Shown here: positions 54,543 through 64,000 of the stretch, piece by piece | How positions within the stretch are numbered: the first letter of the stretch is position 1 | How the letters are laid out: every line of letters begins with the position of its first letter | Assembly (NCBI RefSeq): GCF_002019635.1 | Contig: NZ_KV917371.1 | Coordinates: forward strand, 372,001-436,000 | Reading direction: 5' to 3' | DNA: 64,000 nucleotides | From: Metabacillus halosaccharovorans | GTDB taxonomy: Bacteria; Bacillota; Bacilli; Bacillales; Bacillaceae | Translations under genes and position numbers: made by a program | The notes under the pieces: generated by a model | What the model saw: the letters and a program-made list of their open reading frames with translations, nothing else | Database searches by the model: none | What the model was told of the DNA's origin: nothing

Positions 54543-56366
54543 TCAATATACATCACGTTGATAACGTTTTGTTTGCTGCATGTCGGCAAGGTAGCTTTCC
54601 GCTTTTTCACGGCTTAGCCCGCCTTCTTTTTCTATAATATCGATAAGGGTCTGATGCACATCGTGTGCCATATGCTTTTCATCACCACAGATGTAAACAA
54701 CCGCACCTTGTTCAAGCCATTCGAATAGTTCCTTGCTGTGCTCATTCATACGATGTTGCACATAAACTTTTTCTTCTGTATCACGGGAGAAAGCAACATC
54801 CATTTTCGTTAGGACGCCATCTTTTAACCATTTTTGCCATTCTGTCTGGTAAAGGAAATCTGTCACAAAATGCTGATCTCCAAAGAACATCCATGACTTT
54901 CCTTCCGCACCGATCTCTTCACGCTCCTGCATAAAGGAACGGAAAGGTGCCACACCTGTACCAGGTCCTACCATGATAATCGGAGTATCCGGATTTTCCG
55001 GAAGCTTAAAGTTTTGGTTATTTTGCACATAAACCGGTAAAGTATCACCAGGCTGTAATCGTTCCGCCGTTAAAATTGAAGCAACTCCATTGCGTTTGCG
55101 GCCATGAGTTTCATAACGAACTGCACCAATTGTTAAGTGAACTTCCTCAGGGTTTGCTGCTAGACTACTAGAAATGGAATACAAACGGGAAGGCATTTTA
55201 CGTAAAATCGCAACAAAATCCTGTGCCGAAACATTCCATGGTCCAAAATCACGAAGTAAATCTATTAAATCACGTCCGTCGATATATGATTTTAATTCAT
55301 TGATTTTTTCCGGAGCAACAAGAGCTTTTAATTCTTCATTCGAAGAAAGCTGTGCTGCTTTTTCAATTAAAGGCTTTGTCAGAACAGTAATTTCGAGTTT
55401 TTTGCTTAATGCTTCTTTTAGCGTTATCTCTTCTTTATTAACAGTAACTGTTTGATTTCCATCCCATTTTGTTGTTTCTAACACTAGCTCAACAAGCTCA
55501 GGATCATTCTCCGGATACACACCAAGGCTGTCACCAGGCTCATAAGTTAGTCCGGAACCTTCAAGAGATAACTCTACATGACGTGTTTCTTTATTAGAAC
55601 CACGACCATTTAAATTAAGGTTTTCAAGAACTTCTGCTTTAAAAGGATTTGTACGAGAATACGCTGATTCAACAGCAGGTGCTGCAGCAACAGCTGATGC
55701 TGATTCAACACTTGCAGACTGCACTTCACTTAATCCTGCATACACTCCTTCAATCCATTCTGCGGCAGGCTCATCAAAATCAAGATCACAGTCAATACGC
55801 GGGTATAAACGAGTGCCTCCAAGATCTTCTAAACGTTGATCAAATTCTTTTCCTGTTTGACAGAAAAACTCATATGAGCTATCACCAAGTGATAACACCG
55901 AAAAGCGAAGATCATCCAGCTTCGGAGCACGCTTTCCATGTAAAAACTCATGGAATGATAAGGCATTATCCGGTGGATCTCCCTCTCCATGTGTACTCAC
56001 CACAATAAGAAGATTCTCAACCTTTTTTAAATTATTCGGTTTGACATCACTCATTGATGATACAGTCACTTTATAACCGCGCTCTTCGAGTGTTTTTCCT
56101 GACTTTTCAGCGAGACTCTGGGCATTACCTGTTTGTGAACCATAAAGAATTGTAACATCTTTTGATACCGGCTTTACATTAGCTTGAGCAACTGCTCCTG
56201 CTACCGGTGCCTCGGGCGCAGCCGGAACACTAGCAGAACCAGACTGAGTAGCAGCTAAATATCCGCTCAACCAGACTTTTTGAGAATCTGTCAAAGTTGG
56301 CAGAAGACGATTAAGGAGCTCAGCTTGCTCCTGATTAAACGGGCTGTTCATTACCTGAAGTTGCAA
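54543..56366 (-). CDS. cysJ: Sulfite reductase flavoprotein (alpha subunit)
   Basis: A 607-residue NADPH-dependent diflavin reductase that passes electrons to CysI. A short N-terminal extension (MQLQVMNSPFNQEQAELLNRL) leads to an FMN flavodoxin domain (ILYGSQTGNAQSLAEKSG near residue 72), an FAD-binding domain (RLYSISSS near residue 390) and an NADPH domain (VGPGTGVAPFRSFMQER near residue 465, CGDEKHMAHDVH near 565). The TTG at 56366 is preferred: GAGGTG lies 7 nt upstream and the N-terminus matches the B. subtilis protein. The region 56382-56539 upstream contains ATTCC-N13-GGAAT, a weak operator candidate. Confidence 0.95.
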   Translation of the reverse strand: MQLQVMNSPFNQEQAELLNRLLPTLTDSQKVWLSGYLAATQSGSASVPAAPEAPVAGAVAQANVKPVSKDVTILYGSQTGNAQSLAEKSGKTLEERGYKVTVSSMSDVKPNNLKKVENLLIVVSTHGEGDPPDNALSFHEFLHGKRAPKLDDLRFSVLSLGDSSYEFFCQTGKEFDQRLEDLGGTRLYPRIDCDLDFDEPAAEWIEGVYAGLSEVQSASVESASAVAAAPAVESAYSRTNPFKAEVLENLNLNGRGSNKETRHVELSLEGSGLTYEPGDSLGVYPENDPELVELVLETTKWDGNQTVTVNKEEITLKEALSKKLEITVLTKPLIEKAAQLSSNEELKALVAPEKINELKSYIDGRDLIDLLRDFGPWNVSAQDFVAILRKMPSRLYSISSSLAANPEEVHLTIGAVRYETHGRKRNGVASILTAERLQPGDTLPVYVQNNQNFKLPENPDTPIIMVGPGTGVAPFRSFMQEREEIGAEGKSWMFFGDQHFVTDFLYQTEWQKWLKDGVLTKMDVAFSRDTEEKVYVQHRMNEHSKELFEWLEQGAVVYICGDEKHMAHDVHQTLIDIIEKEGGLSREKAESYLADMQQTKRYQRDVY

Positions 56367-56539
56367 CAAAATCCACCTCACAAAGAAATATACTTATACA
56401 AATTATTACATAGTTCCTAGTTTCCATCATTTTTTGCTCACATACAAGTAAAAAATATAATTCATTTTAACACAACTCATTATTCCTATCAATAAAGTTG
56501 GAATTAATTGTGCAAAGAATTAAAAAGTTTTTGTCAAAT

Positions 56540-57517
56540 TTAAAATTCTCTTATTTTGGTAAGATCATATTTTCGTCCTTTATTCTCTCCTACATATGGA
56601 ATATCCATTGATTTTAGCAATCTTTTTGCTGTGTCCGCTGATTGGAGATTCAAAAAGTCCCGCAATTGACTATTGGTTATTGTGGAATTGAATAGCAATC
56701 TATATTCATTTATTGCTTGTAGATGAGCCTGTTTACTTTTCATTTTGCAAACTGGACAAGCCCAGTAACCGTGATACCTCTTCATGCCAATATATTTGCA
56801 TGAAGAACACATTACTCCTTTCCGAATGTCATTTTTTGTTAATTGAAACTTTTCGAAAATACTTTGATCTTGTTCAAGGTGACCCTTTAAGAGGGACCGT
56901 GCTGCTTTTTTCATCCCTTTAGAATTTAGTATTTCTGGTGATTTTGATTTTTCGAGTAGAAATAGCTTTTCAGGGAGTTCTTCCTTACGGATAACTTGTT
57001 GACTAATATGAAGGCTTTTTTTGGAAGTACGGATAATTGATTGAGGATTGCTGACCACAACATAGGAGGTAATGGGCATTTGCTTGAGGCGGTGCTTTTC
57101 CAGCCATCTCTTTAACTGCTGTTCCTGTCTTTTTAACTGTGTTAAAGGATAAGAATAAGCACGCTCTTTTCCATTGTGGGTGGTTTGAATAAGTTGCTTA
57201 AAATCATGATCAAAGTAAAGCGTACCTGAAATGTTTTTAACCTCAAGGACAATAAAATGGCTTTTTGTTAGGAGCAGTGTATCAACTTGAAAGAAGTACG
57301 TATTGTCTTTCAAGCGCAAATCGTGAAAAATCAGGTAATTTTTTTCATCCAAAAAGCTTAAAGGATAATCTAATGAAGTTTCTCCCCTATATCCAGCCTC
57401 TCTTTTTTTAAGTTCTTCTGTTATCTTCGGGATTTCAGGATGATGAGGAGAAATTCTGTCTAATAATGCATGTAATTTAAGGATCATAAGAGGTTTTTTG
57501 CGTTCTTTGACAATCAT
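56540..57517 (-). CDS. NERD-domain nuclease-like protein with zinc ribbon and C-terminal HTH (copy 2)
   Basis: A 325-residue paralogue of the NERD protein at 33548-34504, with the same three parts in the same order. The NERD domain has AGYRGETSLDYPLS, YFFQVDTLLLTK and IVLEVKNISGTLYF, supplying G-E, D and E-x-K. The zinc ribbon CSSCKYIGMKRYHGYWACPVCKMKSK gives two C-x2-C pairs. The C-terminus ITNSQLRDFLNLQSADTAKRLLKSM resembles a winged helix. GGAGTG stands before the ATG. A 20-nt-period array with a different word lies about 90 bp upstream. The function of NERD proteins in Bacillus is not established; the pairing with arrays suggests sequence-specific DNA interaction (inference). Confidence 0.85.
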   Translation of the reverse strand: MIVKERKKPLMILKLHALLDRISPHHPEIPKITEELKKREAGYRGETSLDYPLSFLDEKNYLIFHDLRLKDNTYFFQVDTLLLTKSHFIVLEVKNISGTLYFDHDFKQLIQTTHNGKERAYSYPLTQLKRQEQQLKRWLEKHRLKQMPITSYVVVSNPQSIIRTSKKSLHISQQVIRKEELPEKLFLLEKSKSPEILNSKGMKKAARSLLKGHLEQDQSIFEKFQLTKNDIRKGVMCSSCKYIGMKRYHGYWACPVCKMKSKQAHLQAINEYRLLFNSTITNSQLRDFLNLQSADTAKRLLKSMDIPYVGENKGRKYDLTKIREF

Positions 57518-57606
57518 AGCATCACTCCAATGGATGTTTTCACCTAATTAAGTTCTCTATTTTTATAAATATCCCTTTCTCTGGTTTAAATTTATTTAAA
57601 TACATC

Positions 57607-57697
57607 TATATCAGCGATTTCAGAGATATATCGGCGATCTATAATTTATATCAGCGAAATTGAACATATATCGGCGAGAAGCCGAATAAATCAGCGG
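57607..57697. repeat. Array of TATATCRGCGA words at exact 20-nt steps
   Basis: TATATCAGCGA, TATATCGGCGA, TATATCAGCGA, TATATCGGCGA and TAAATCAGCGG begin at 57607, 57627, 57647, 57667 and 57687, exactly 20 nt apart. A and G alternate at the variable position in the five copies. The 9-nt spacers are unrelated. It lies directly upstream of the second NERD gene and shares no word with the array of the first. Confidence 0.9.
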
Positions 57698-57716
57698 AAA
57701 CAACAACCACCGCCAT

Positions 57717-57753
57717 TTAAAAAGCCCTCTAATAGCTGCATGGCTATTAGAGG
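57717..57753 (-). terminator. Terminator of the ABC exporter operon
   Basis: CCTCTAATAGC / GCTATTAGAGG with a 6-nt loop; on the minus strand GCTTTTTAAA follows, 9 bp beyond the permease stop. Confidence 0.83.
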
Positions 57754-57761
57754 ACTCCAAT

Positions 57762-59366
57762 TCATCCTTCTATGTCCCGTTTTCGATACCCGATAAATCC
57801 GATGATCATAAGAACAACTGAGATACAAGTTAGTAAAGTAATGGAAACATAGTTTATTTCCTCCACAGGAAGCTGTGGAACATGACCGAATGGTGAGAGA
57901 TTTCCCATCCATTCTGGAAATTGAAGAAGTTCACCTAAATAAACAACAAAGAAGGAATAGCCTAGATACAACCATGCAAATCCGGAGATTCGGGGAATAA
58001 CACCAATTACGAATACACCCAAACCTGTCATCATCCATATTGCTGGCAAATAAACAATCGCCGCTTTACATAATAAACTAAAAGAAATAGGATCTTGCAT
58101 AACACTTGCCGCTGCAGCCCATAATCCAATTGTCGCTAAACACAACATGACAAATCCCAATATAATGGAAAGAAATAAGTAACTCCCTAGCAGTTTATAC
58201 CGGGATACTGCGCGAGTTAATAAATGCTCAGTCCGATTTTGTTTTTCTTCCCCCTTTAGTTTAAAGAGAAATATTAAAGCAGGTACTGTGCTAATCATCG
58301 AAATAACGGACATTAACATGGAAACAAATTGTTCTGTCAAGGTTAAGCCTTCAACCGGTGTTAACATTTGACTCACCATCTCATTACTTGAAAAAAATAA
58401 TTCTAAATCTCCAAATACTGAGCCGTAGGAAACACCTAAAATGAACATTCCGATCGCCCATGTCATAATAGATGTTCGTTGAATTCTAAATGCCAAACCA
58501 AGCGAACTTTGCAATAATCGTGATGCATGCTTTCGACCTGGCCTGGATGAAATAAATCCTGCGCCCACATCACGAATCGTATTTAAATAATATGCTAAGA
58601 TCATAAGAATAATAGAAAAAAAGATGGTTAATCCGACCGGCCACCAATAATTGTTTACATATACTTCGGTTTTCAATCCCCAACCTAACGGTGAAAACCA
58701 AGATATTGTTTCATTGCTCACATCACCGATTGCACGAATTAAATAAGATATTCCTAATACCGTAAAGGACAGACCTATTGTTCCTCTAGCATTTGATGAT
58801 ACTTGTGCAAAAAACGCTGTAACAGCACTGAAGAAAATACCTGTTGTCCCGAGAACTACTCCATATAATAGCGAGCCTTCAAGATCCATACTTCCGATCT
58901 GCAAACTATACAAGCCAAATCCAATGATGATTGCCAGTAAACTATTCATTGCGATTAACACAATCATAGTTGCACTTAACGCTGAAAGGCGTCCAACAGG
59001 CAGGGAACGGATTAATTCAAGTCTCCCTTCTTCTTCATCTGCCCGTGTATGTCTTGTCACAAGTAAAATGCTCATGATCGCGACAATAATCGCGGTAAAT
59101 AGTAACATTTGATGAGCCATCATCGGCCCCTCTGTATAATGATCCAGCCCATAGCCTGGTCCTACCATTGCGGTCATTGCCGGATTTTTCATCGTTTCTG
59201 CAATTGCCTGTCTTTCTTCCTCTGATTTGTAAAGACCTGTGAAGGCTGTTGCTGTGACAATTGTGATGAAAGACAGTACGATAATCCAGATTGGTAAACG
59301 GATCCGGTCCCTTCTTATTAGGAAGCGGGTCATTGTTCCGGTTTCACTATAAAGCTGTTTCCACAT
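57762..59366 (-). CDS. ABC transporter permease (12-helix exporter type)
   Basis: A 534-residue permease with about 12 helices in two similar halves, of the type found in polyether/macrolide exporters. The N-terminus reads MTRFLIRRDRIRLPIWIIVLSFI near residue 12, HTRADEEEGRLELIRSLPVGRLS near residue 105 is a family loop, and its counterpart in the second half is LKGEEKQNRTEHLLTRAVSRYKLLGSYL near residue 370. It starts 20 bp after the ATPase gene, so the two form an operon. The substrate is not predictable. Confidence 0.9.
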   Translation of the reverse strand: MWKQLYSETGTMTRFLIRRDRIRLPIWIIVLSFITIVTATAFTGLYKSEEERQAIAETMKNPAMTAMVGPGYGLDHYTEGPMMAHQMLLFTAIIVAIMSILLVTRHTRADEEEGRLELIRSLPVGRLSALSATMIVLIAMNSLLAIIIGFGLYSLQIGSMDLEGSLLYGVVLGTTGIFFSAVTAFFAQVSSNARGTIGLSFTVLGISYLIRAIGDVSNETISWFSPLGWGLKTEVYVNNYWWPVGLTIFFSIILMILAYYLNTIRDVGAGFISSRPGRKHASRLLQSSLGLAFRIQRTSIMTWAIGMFILGVSYGSVFGDLELFFSSNEMVSQMLTPVEGLTLTEQFVSMLMSVISMISTVPALIFLFKLKGEEKQNRTEHLLTRAVSRYKLLGSYLFLSIILGFVMLCLATIGLWAAAASVMQDPISFSLLCKAAIVYLPAIWMMTGLGVFVIGVIPRISGFAWLYLGYSFFVVYLGELLQFPEWMGNLSPFGHVPQLPVEEINYVSITLLTCISVVLMIIGFIGYRKRDIEG

Positions 59367-59385
59367 GAAGATCTACCTCCCGCTC

Positions 59386-60270
59386 TCAAGTTTCATCATA
59401 ATGACGCATAAACAAGTCTTCTAATGTTGGCGGAGTACTTTCTAATTTATCGAGACCAAACCGGGAAATATAACGGATTACCTCATCAAGATCCTTTCCA
59501 TTTACTTGAAAAGAAAATTCCCGATCATTGCCGACTATTTCATGAACACCCTGTATTGTTTCGAGCCCTAAAATTGGCTGCTTTGTTTGAATAACTAAAT
59601 TTGTTCTTGTAAGGTGACGAAGCTCATCTAATGTTCCAGTTTCAATAATCTCTCCTCGTCTAATGATCCCTACTCGATCACAAAGTCTTTCAACCTCTGA
59701 TAATATATGACTTGAAAGAAGCACACTCTTTCCATTCCTCTTTGCTTCTAATACACATTCTTGGAACACCTTTTCCATTAAAGGATCAAGCCCAGATGTA
59801 GGCTCATCTAATATAAAGAGATCAGCATCAGTTGAAAAGGCTGCAATTAATGCTACTTTTTGACGGTTTCCCTTAGAATAGGTACGACACTTCTTCGTAG
59901 GATCTAAATTAAACCGCTGAATCAATTCATCTCTGCGATTTTTATCCGCTGATACACCTCGTAACCTCATGAATAAATCAATCACCTCACCGCCAGTTAA
60001 GTTTGGCCAAAGATTCACATCACCAGGCACATAGGATAAATGCTTATGGATTTCAACCGCATCCTTCCACGCGTCCTTCCCGAAGATCTCCACTTCTCCG
60101 CCAGATGCTTTTAAAATCCCTAAAAATATCCGTATTGTAGTAGATTTCCCTGCTCCATTTGGGCCAATAAATCCATACACTTCCCCTTGGTTTACTTCAA
60201 GATTTACATGATTCAAGGCTGTGAATTTCCCAAATTTCTTTGATACATTAACTGCTTTAAGGATCGACAT
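59386..60270 (-). CDS. ABC transporter ATP-binding protein
   Basis: A 294-residue ATPase partner of the downstream permease. Walker A GFIGPNGAGKSTTIRIF near residue 35, Q-loop region LSYVPGDVNLWPNLT near residue 83, signature TYSKGNRQKVALIAAF near residue 133 (SKGNRQ in place of LSGGQ), Walker B LFILDEPTSGLDPL near residue 155, H-loop LLSSHILSEVERL near residue 190. The C-terminal extension of about 80 residues is common in drug exporters. AAGGGGGAGAAT precedes the ATG. It is divergent from a TetR gene that probably controls it. Confidence 0.94.
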   Translation of the reverse strand: MSILKAVNVSKKFGKFTALNHVNLEVNQGEVYGFIGPNGAGKSTTIRIFLGILKASGGEVEIFGKDAWKDAVEIHKHLSYVPGDVNLWPNLTGGEVIDLFMRLRGVSADKNRRDELIQRFNLDPTKKCRTYSKGNRQKVALIAAFSTDADLFILDEPTSGLDPLMEKVFQECVLEAKRNGKSVLLSSHILSEVERLCDRVGIIRRGEIIETGTLDELRHLTRTNLVIQTKQPILGLETIQGVHEIVGNDREFSFQVNGKDLDEVIRYISRFGLDKLESTPPTLEDLFMRHYDET

Positions 60271-60293
60271 TATTCTCCCCCTTTTATAAGTTT

Positions 60294-60358
60294 TGAAATA
60301 TTTTAACTTATATATTTCATAATATACAAATACTCAGTTGTTTTCAAGATATTTTGAA
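60294..60358. promoter_or_regulatory. Palindromes between the ABC operon and the TetR gene
   Basis: TGAAATAT-N10-ATATTTCA (60294-60319) and TTCAA-GATATT-TTGAA (60343-60358) lie in the 145-bp divergent promoter region. Either could be the operator of the TetR-type repressor. No consensus is known to me. Confidence 0.45.
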
Positions 60359-60415
60359 CTCATTCATTTGTGATATTTCATATTTTTGATTAAACTAAGA
60401 ATGAGGTGAAGAAAT

Positions 60416-61003
60416 TTGGACGGGTTTCAACGACGAAAAGAACAAAAGAAACAAAACATTTTAGAAGCAGCCTTGCAATTATTTATGGATTTTGGGGTTC
60501 AAAAAGTAGCCATTTCAGATATTGCGAAAAAAGCAAATGTTTCGCAAGTAACGATATACAATTATTTTGAAAGTAAGCACAATCTTGTAAATGAAGTCTT
60601 TCTCTACTATGTAAATAAGGCTTCCAGTCAATTTGAACAGGTTATTCATAGTGACATACCTTTCCCAGAAAAAATTAAAACACTTATTTTTAACAAGAAA
60701 GAAGTTGCTAGTTCAATAAATGAGGAGTTTTATCAGTATTTAATGAAGGAATTCTCAACAGAAGGAAATTATATAGAGAAAATATATGCAGAAAAGGCTG
60801 TACCTTATCTTCAACTTTTACTTAAAGAAGGAAAAGAGCAGGGATATATTAATAAGGAGTTATCAGAAGAGGCCATGTTATTTTATATATACATGCTCAA
60901 GGATTATATACAGAGGGAAGAGGTGTATCAGAAGATCCTGCCGCTTACTGAGGATATAACGAATATATTTTTCTATGGAATCATGGGAAAAGAACGAGAA
61001 TAA
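60416..61003 (+). CDS. TetR/AcrR-family repressor
   Basis: A 195-residue regulator. N-terminal HTH: ILEAALQLFMDFGVQKVAISDIAKKANVSQVTIYNYFESKHNLV, residues about 16-60. The rest is the all-helical ligand-binding and dimer domain. The start is a TTG at 60416 with GAGGTG 7 nt upstream. It is divergent from the ABC exporter genes across a 145-bp region with palindromes, so local control of the exporter is likely. The ligand is unknown. Confidence 0.9.
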   Translation: MDGFQRRKEQKKQNILEAALQLFMDFGVQKVAISDIAKKANVSQVTIYNYFESKHNLVNEVFLYYVNKASSQFEQVIHSDIPFPEKIKTLIFNKKEVASSINEEFYQYLMKEFSTEGNYIEKIYAEKAVPYLQLLLKEGKEQGYINKELSEEAMLFYIYMLKDYIQREEVYQKILPLTEDITNIFFYGIMGKERE

Positions 61004-61009
61004 TGAAGG

Positions 61010-61036
61010 AGGCGCATGGAAAAATTTCATGCGCCT
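61010..61036. terminator. Hairpin between the convergent TetR and licT genes
   Basis: AGGCGCATG, 9-nt loop, CATGCGCCT. Strong stem but poor T tracts on both sides; probably a shared terminator. Confidence 0.6.
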
Positions 61037-61043
61037 ACTTCAA

Positions 61044-61874
61044 TCAACGATTAACTACTCGTTCAATATGAACCGTTAAATATAATTTCTCATCATTCGT
61101 TAATTCATAATCAAACTGTCTTTTTACATAGTTATTTATTTTTTCCGTACATTCAAAAGCATCTTTATGTTTATTTTTTACAGCTTCAAACAAGAAGTCA
61201 TCATCACTTTCCATGTATGTTTGACTGTACAGCCTTTGTGCGAAAAATTTTAAATGAGTAACAAAACGGAAAAAGTTCAGTGATTCTTCATTAAATTCAA
61301 GGCCAAAGTGATATTTAACGATTTTAAGAATGTCTTGCATTGTTTTTGTTATATTTACAATATTCGGCATTTCTTCATTTAACTCAGCATTTACAATATG
61401 CATCGCAATAAAGCCTGCTTCATCCTCTGGAAGAGTGACCTCGAGCTTTTCCTTAATCAAGCATAAAGCCTCTAACCCGATAGAAAATTCATCTTTGTAT
61501 AATTTCTTGATCTCCCACAATAAGGCATTTTTAATATCAAGACCTTTTTTATTTCTTTCAATTGCAAAGTTAATATGGTCTGTTAATGAAATGTATATAC
61601 TATCATTTAGTTCTCTTCCAAGCTTTCTTTTTGCTAGTTTTATGATTTCTTCTGCTACTTCCATTAATTCTAATGAAACTTCATATAGAAGACTTTTAAA
61701 TCGTTCTGATATATCATTGTTTTTCAAGGTAAATACCTTTTCTATTTTCTCTTCCTCTATTTCATCACCGGGCTTTTTTTGAAAAGCAAGACCCTTACCC
61801 ATGATGACAAGTTCTGTATTTTCTTCATTATAAGCACTTACGACATTATTGTTATAAACCTTTTCTATTTTCAT
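61044..61874 (-). CDS. licT: BglG/LicT-family transcriptional antiterminator
   Basis: A 276-residue RNA-binding antiterminator. The N-terminal CAT domain (MKIEKVYNNNVVSAYNEE, residues 1-55) binds a leader RNA. Two PRD domains follow, with the phosphorylatable histidines in TDHINFAIER near residue 107, AMHIVNAEL near 166, VTHLKFFAQR near 214 and TVHIERVV near 271. PTS proteins tune its activity according to beta-glucoside supply. The ATG at 61874 has AGGTGATCGT upstream; the longer frame to 61907 has none. It lies downstream of the glucosidase genes; their leader with the RNA target should be outside the window. Confidence 0.9.
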   Translation of the reverse strand: MKIEKVYNNNVVSAYNEENTELVIMGKGLAFQKKPGDEIEEEKIEKVFTLKNNDISERFKSLLYEVSLELMEVAEEIIKLAKRKLGRELNDSIYISLTDHINFAIERNKKGLDIKNALLWEIKKLYKDEFSIGLEALCLIKEKLEVTLPEDEAGFIAMHIVNAELNEEMPNIVNITKTMQDILKIVKYHFGLEFNEESLNFFRFVTHLKFFAQRLYSQTYMESDDDFLFEAVKNKHKDAFECTEKINNYVKRQFDYELTNDEKLYLTVHIERVVNR

Positions 61875-62049
61875 ACGATCACCTAAATCATGTTTTATGG
61901 CGTTCATTTGAGGACATTAAAAACAGTATTTCTCTTATAATCTCTTTATATTACAGTGTATTATACGGCAAAACATATTCATTTTCATCTACTAGTTACT
62001 TTTGGTAAAAGCTTATAGGACAAAGGCTGTTTTATAATTAAGAGAAGAA

Positions 62050-62075
62050 GGAAAGCTCCATAACCTGAGCTTTCC
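62050..62075 (-). terminator. Terminator between the glucosidase gene and licT
   Basis: GGAAAGCTC / GAGCTTTCC with an 8-nt loop; on the minus strand TTCTTCTCTT follows. This suggests that licT is expressed partly from its own promoter. Confidence 0.7.
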
Positions 62076-62087
62076 TTGGTGATTTTT

Positions 62088-63521
<1,434 letters not shown>

Positions 63522-63534
63522 TTATAGTAAAAAA

Positions 63535-64000
<466 letters not shown>

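Noticed and set aside
57607-57697. CRISPR-like mini-array
   Set aside because: The words are only about 11 nt with 9-nt gaps, far too short, and there is no leader or cas gene.

Overview
This window comes from a low-GC, Gram-positive, endospore-forming, motile bacterium of the family Bacillaceae. The evidence is a gerA-type germination operon, a YjcZ-family small protein, a CwlO-type hydrolase, chemotaxis receptors with a SigD-type promoter, strong AGGAGG ribosome sites with many TTG/GTG starts, the cssS-fumC neighbourhood known from Bacillus subtilis, and Fur, Zur and Rex operators of Bacillus type. A Bacillus/Metabacillus-like genus is my inference. No rRNA, tRNA or CRISPR array was seen.

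Layout. 0-7 kb: end of sensor kinase cssS, an intergenic repeat, fumC, a Rex-controlled NADH oxidase, and a MutS2-like protein without the Smr domain. 7-12.7 kb: a GNAT enzyme, an OmpR-type two-component system, a LiaI-like/PspA-like pair (pspA broken), and small proteins. 12.7-20.4 kb: two divergent chemotaxis receptors, the second in an operon with an orphan sugar-binding lipoprotein, then a vWA lipoprotein and a frameshifted SDR. 20.4-30.1 kb: a SwrC-like RND pump, an orphan 21-nt word array, GNAT, PfpI, DeoR, transketolase coupled to a degenerate phosphofructokinase, and a soluble sensor kinase. 30.4-33.3 kb: a Zur-type zinc-starvation operon (CobW GTPase plus L33) and a CwlO-like endopeptidase. 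33.5-37.1 kb: a NERD-domain gene, a ~950-bp array of 114-nt repeats and an IS3-family element. 37-46.3 kb: SGNH hydrolase, AlkC, CheX, lipase-like hydrolase, GlpP and a ger operon with a deleted second B gene. 46.4-47.9 kb: a Fur-type operon ending in FbpA. 47.9-56.4 kb: aldehyde dehydrogenase, MFS pump, UppP, ring-cleaving dioxygenase and cysJI. 56.5-57.7 kb: a second NERD gene, again with a periodic array just upstream. 57.7-64 kb: ABC exporter with divergent TetR, LicT, and tandem 6-phospho-beta-glucosidases.

Most unusual signal. Both NERD nuclease-like paralogues (NERD, then a four-Cys zinc ribbon, then a probable C-terminal winged helix) have directly upstream an array of short words spaced about two helical turns apart. 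Beside the first gene the step is 21 nt, nested in an exact 114-nt unit repeated eight times; beside the second it is exactly 20 nt, repeated five times. The words differ between the two genes. A third 21-nt array with another word lies at about 23.70 kb with no NERD gene near it. I know of no described function for such pairs.

Metal and redox control is readable in the DNA: three Rex operators at nox, two Zur boxes at the cobW-rpmG operon, and two Fur boxes at the fbpA operon. Broken or decayed genes are pspA, the SDR and one gerB; the PFK-like protein is intact as an ORF but has lost its catalytic residues.
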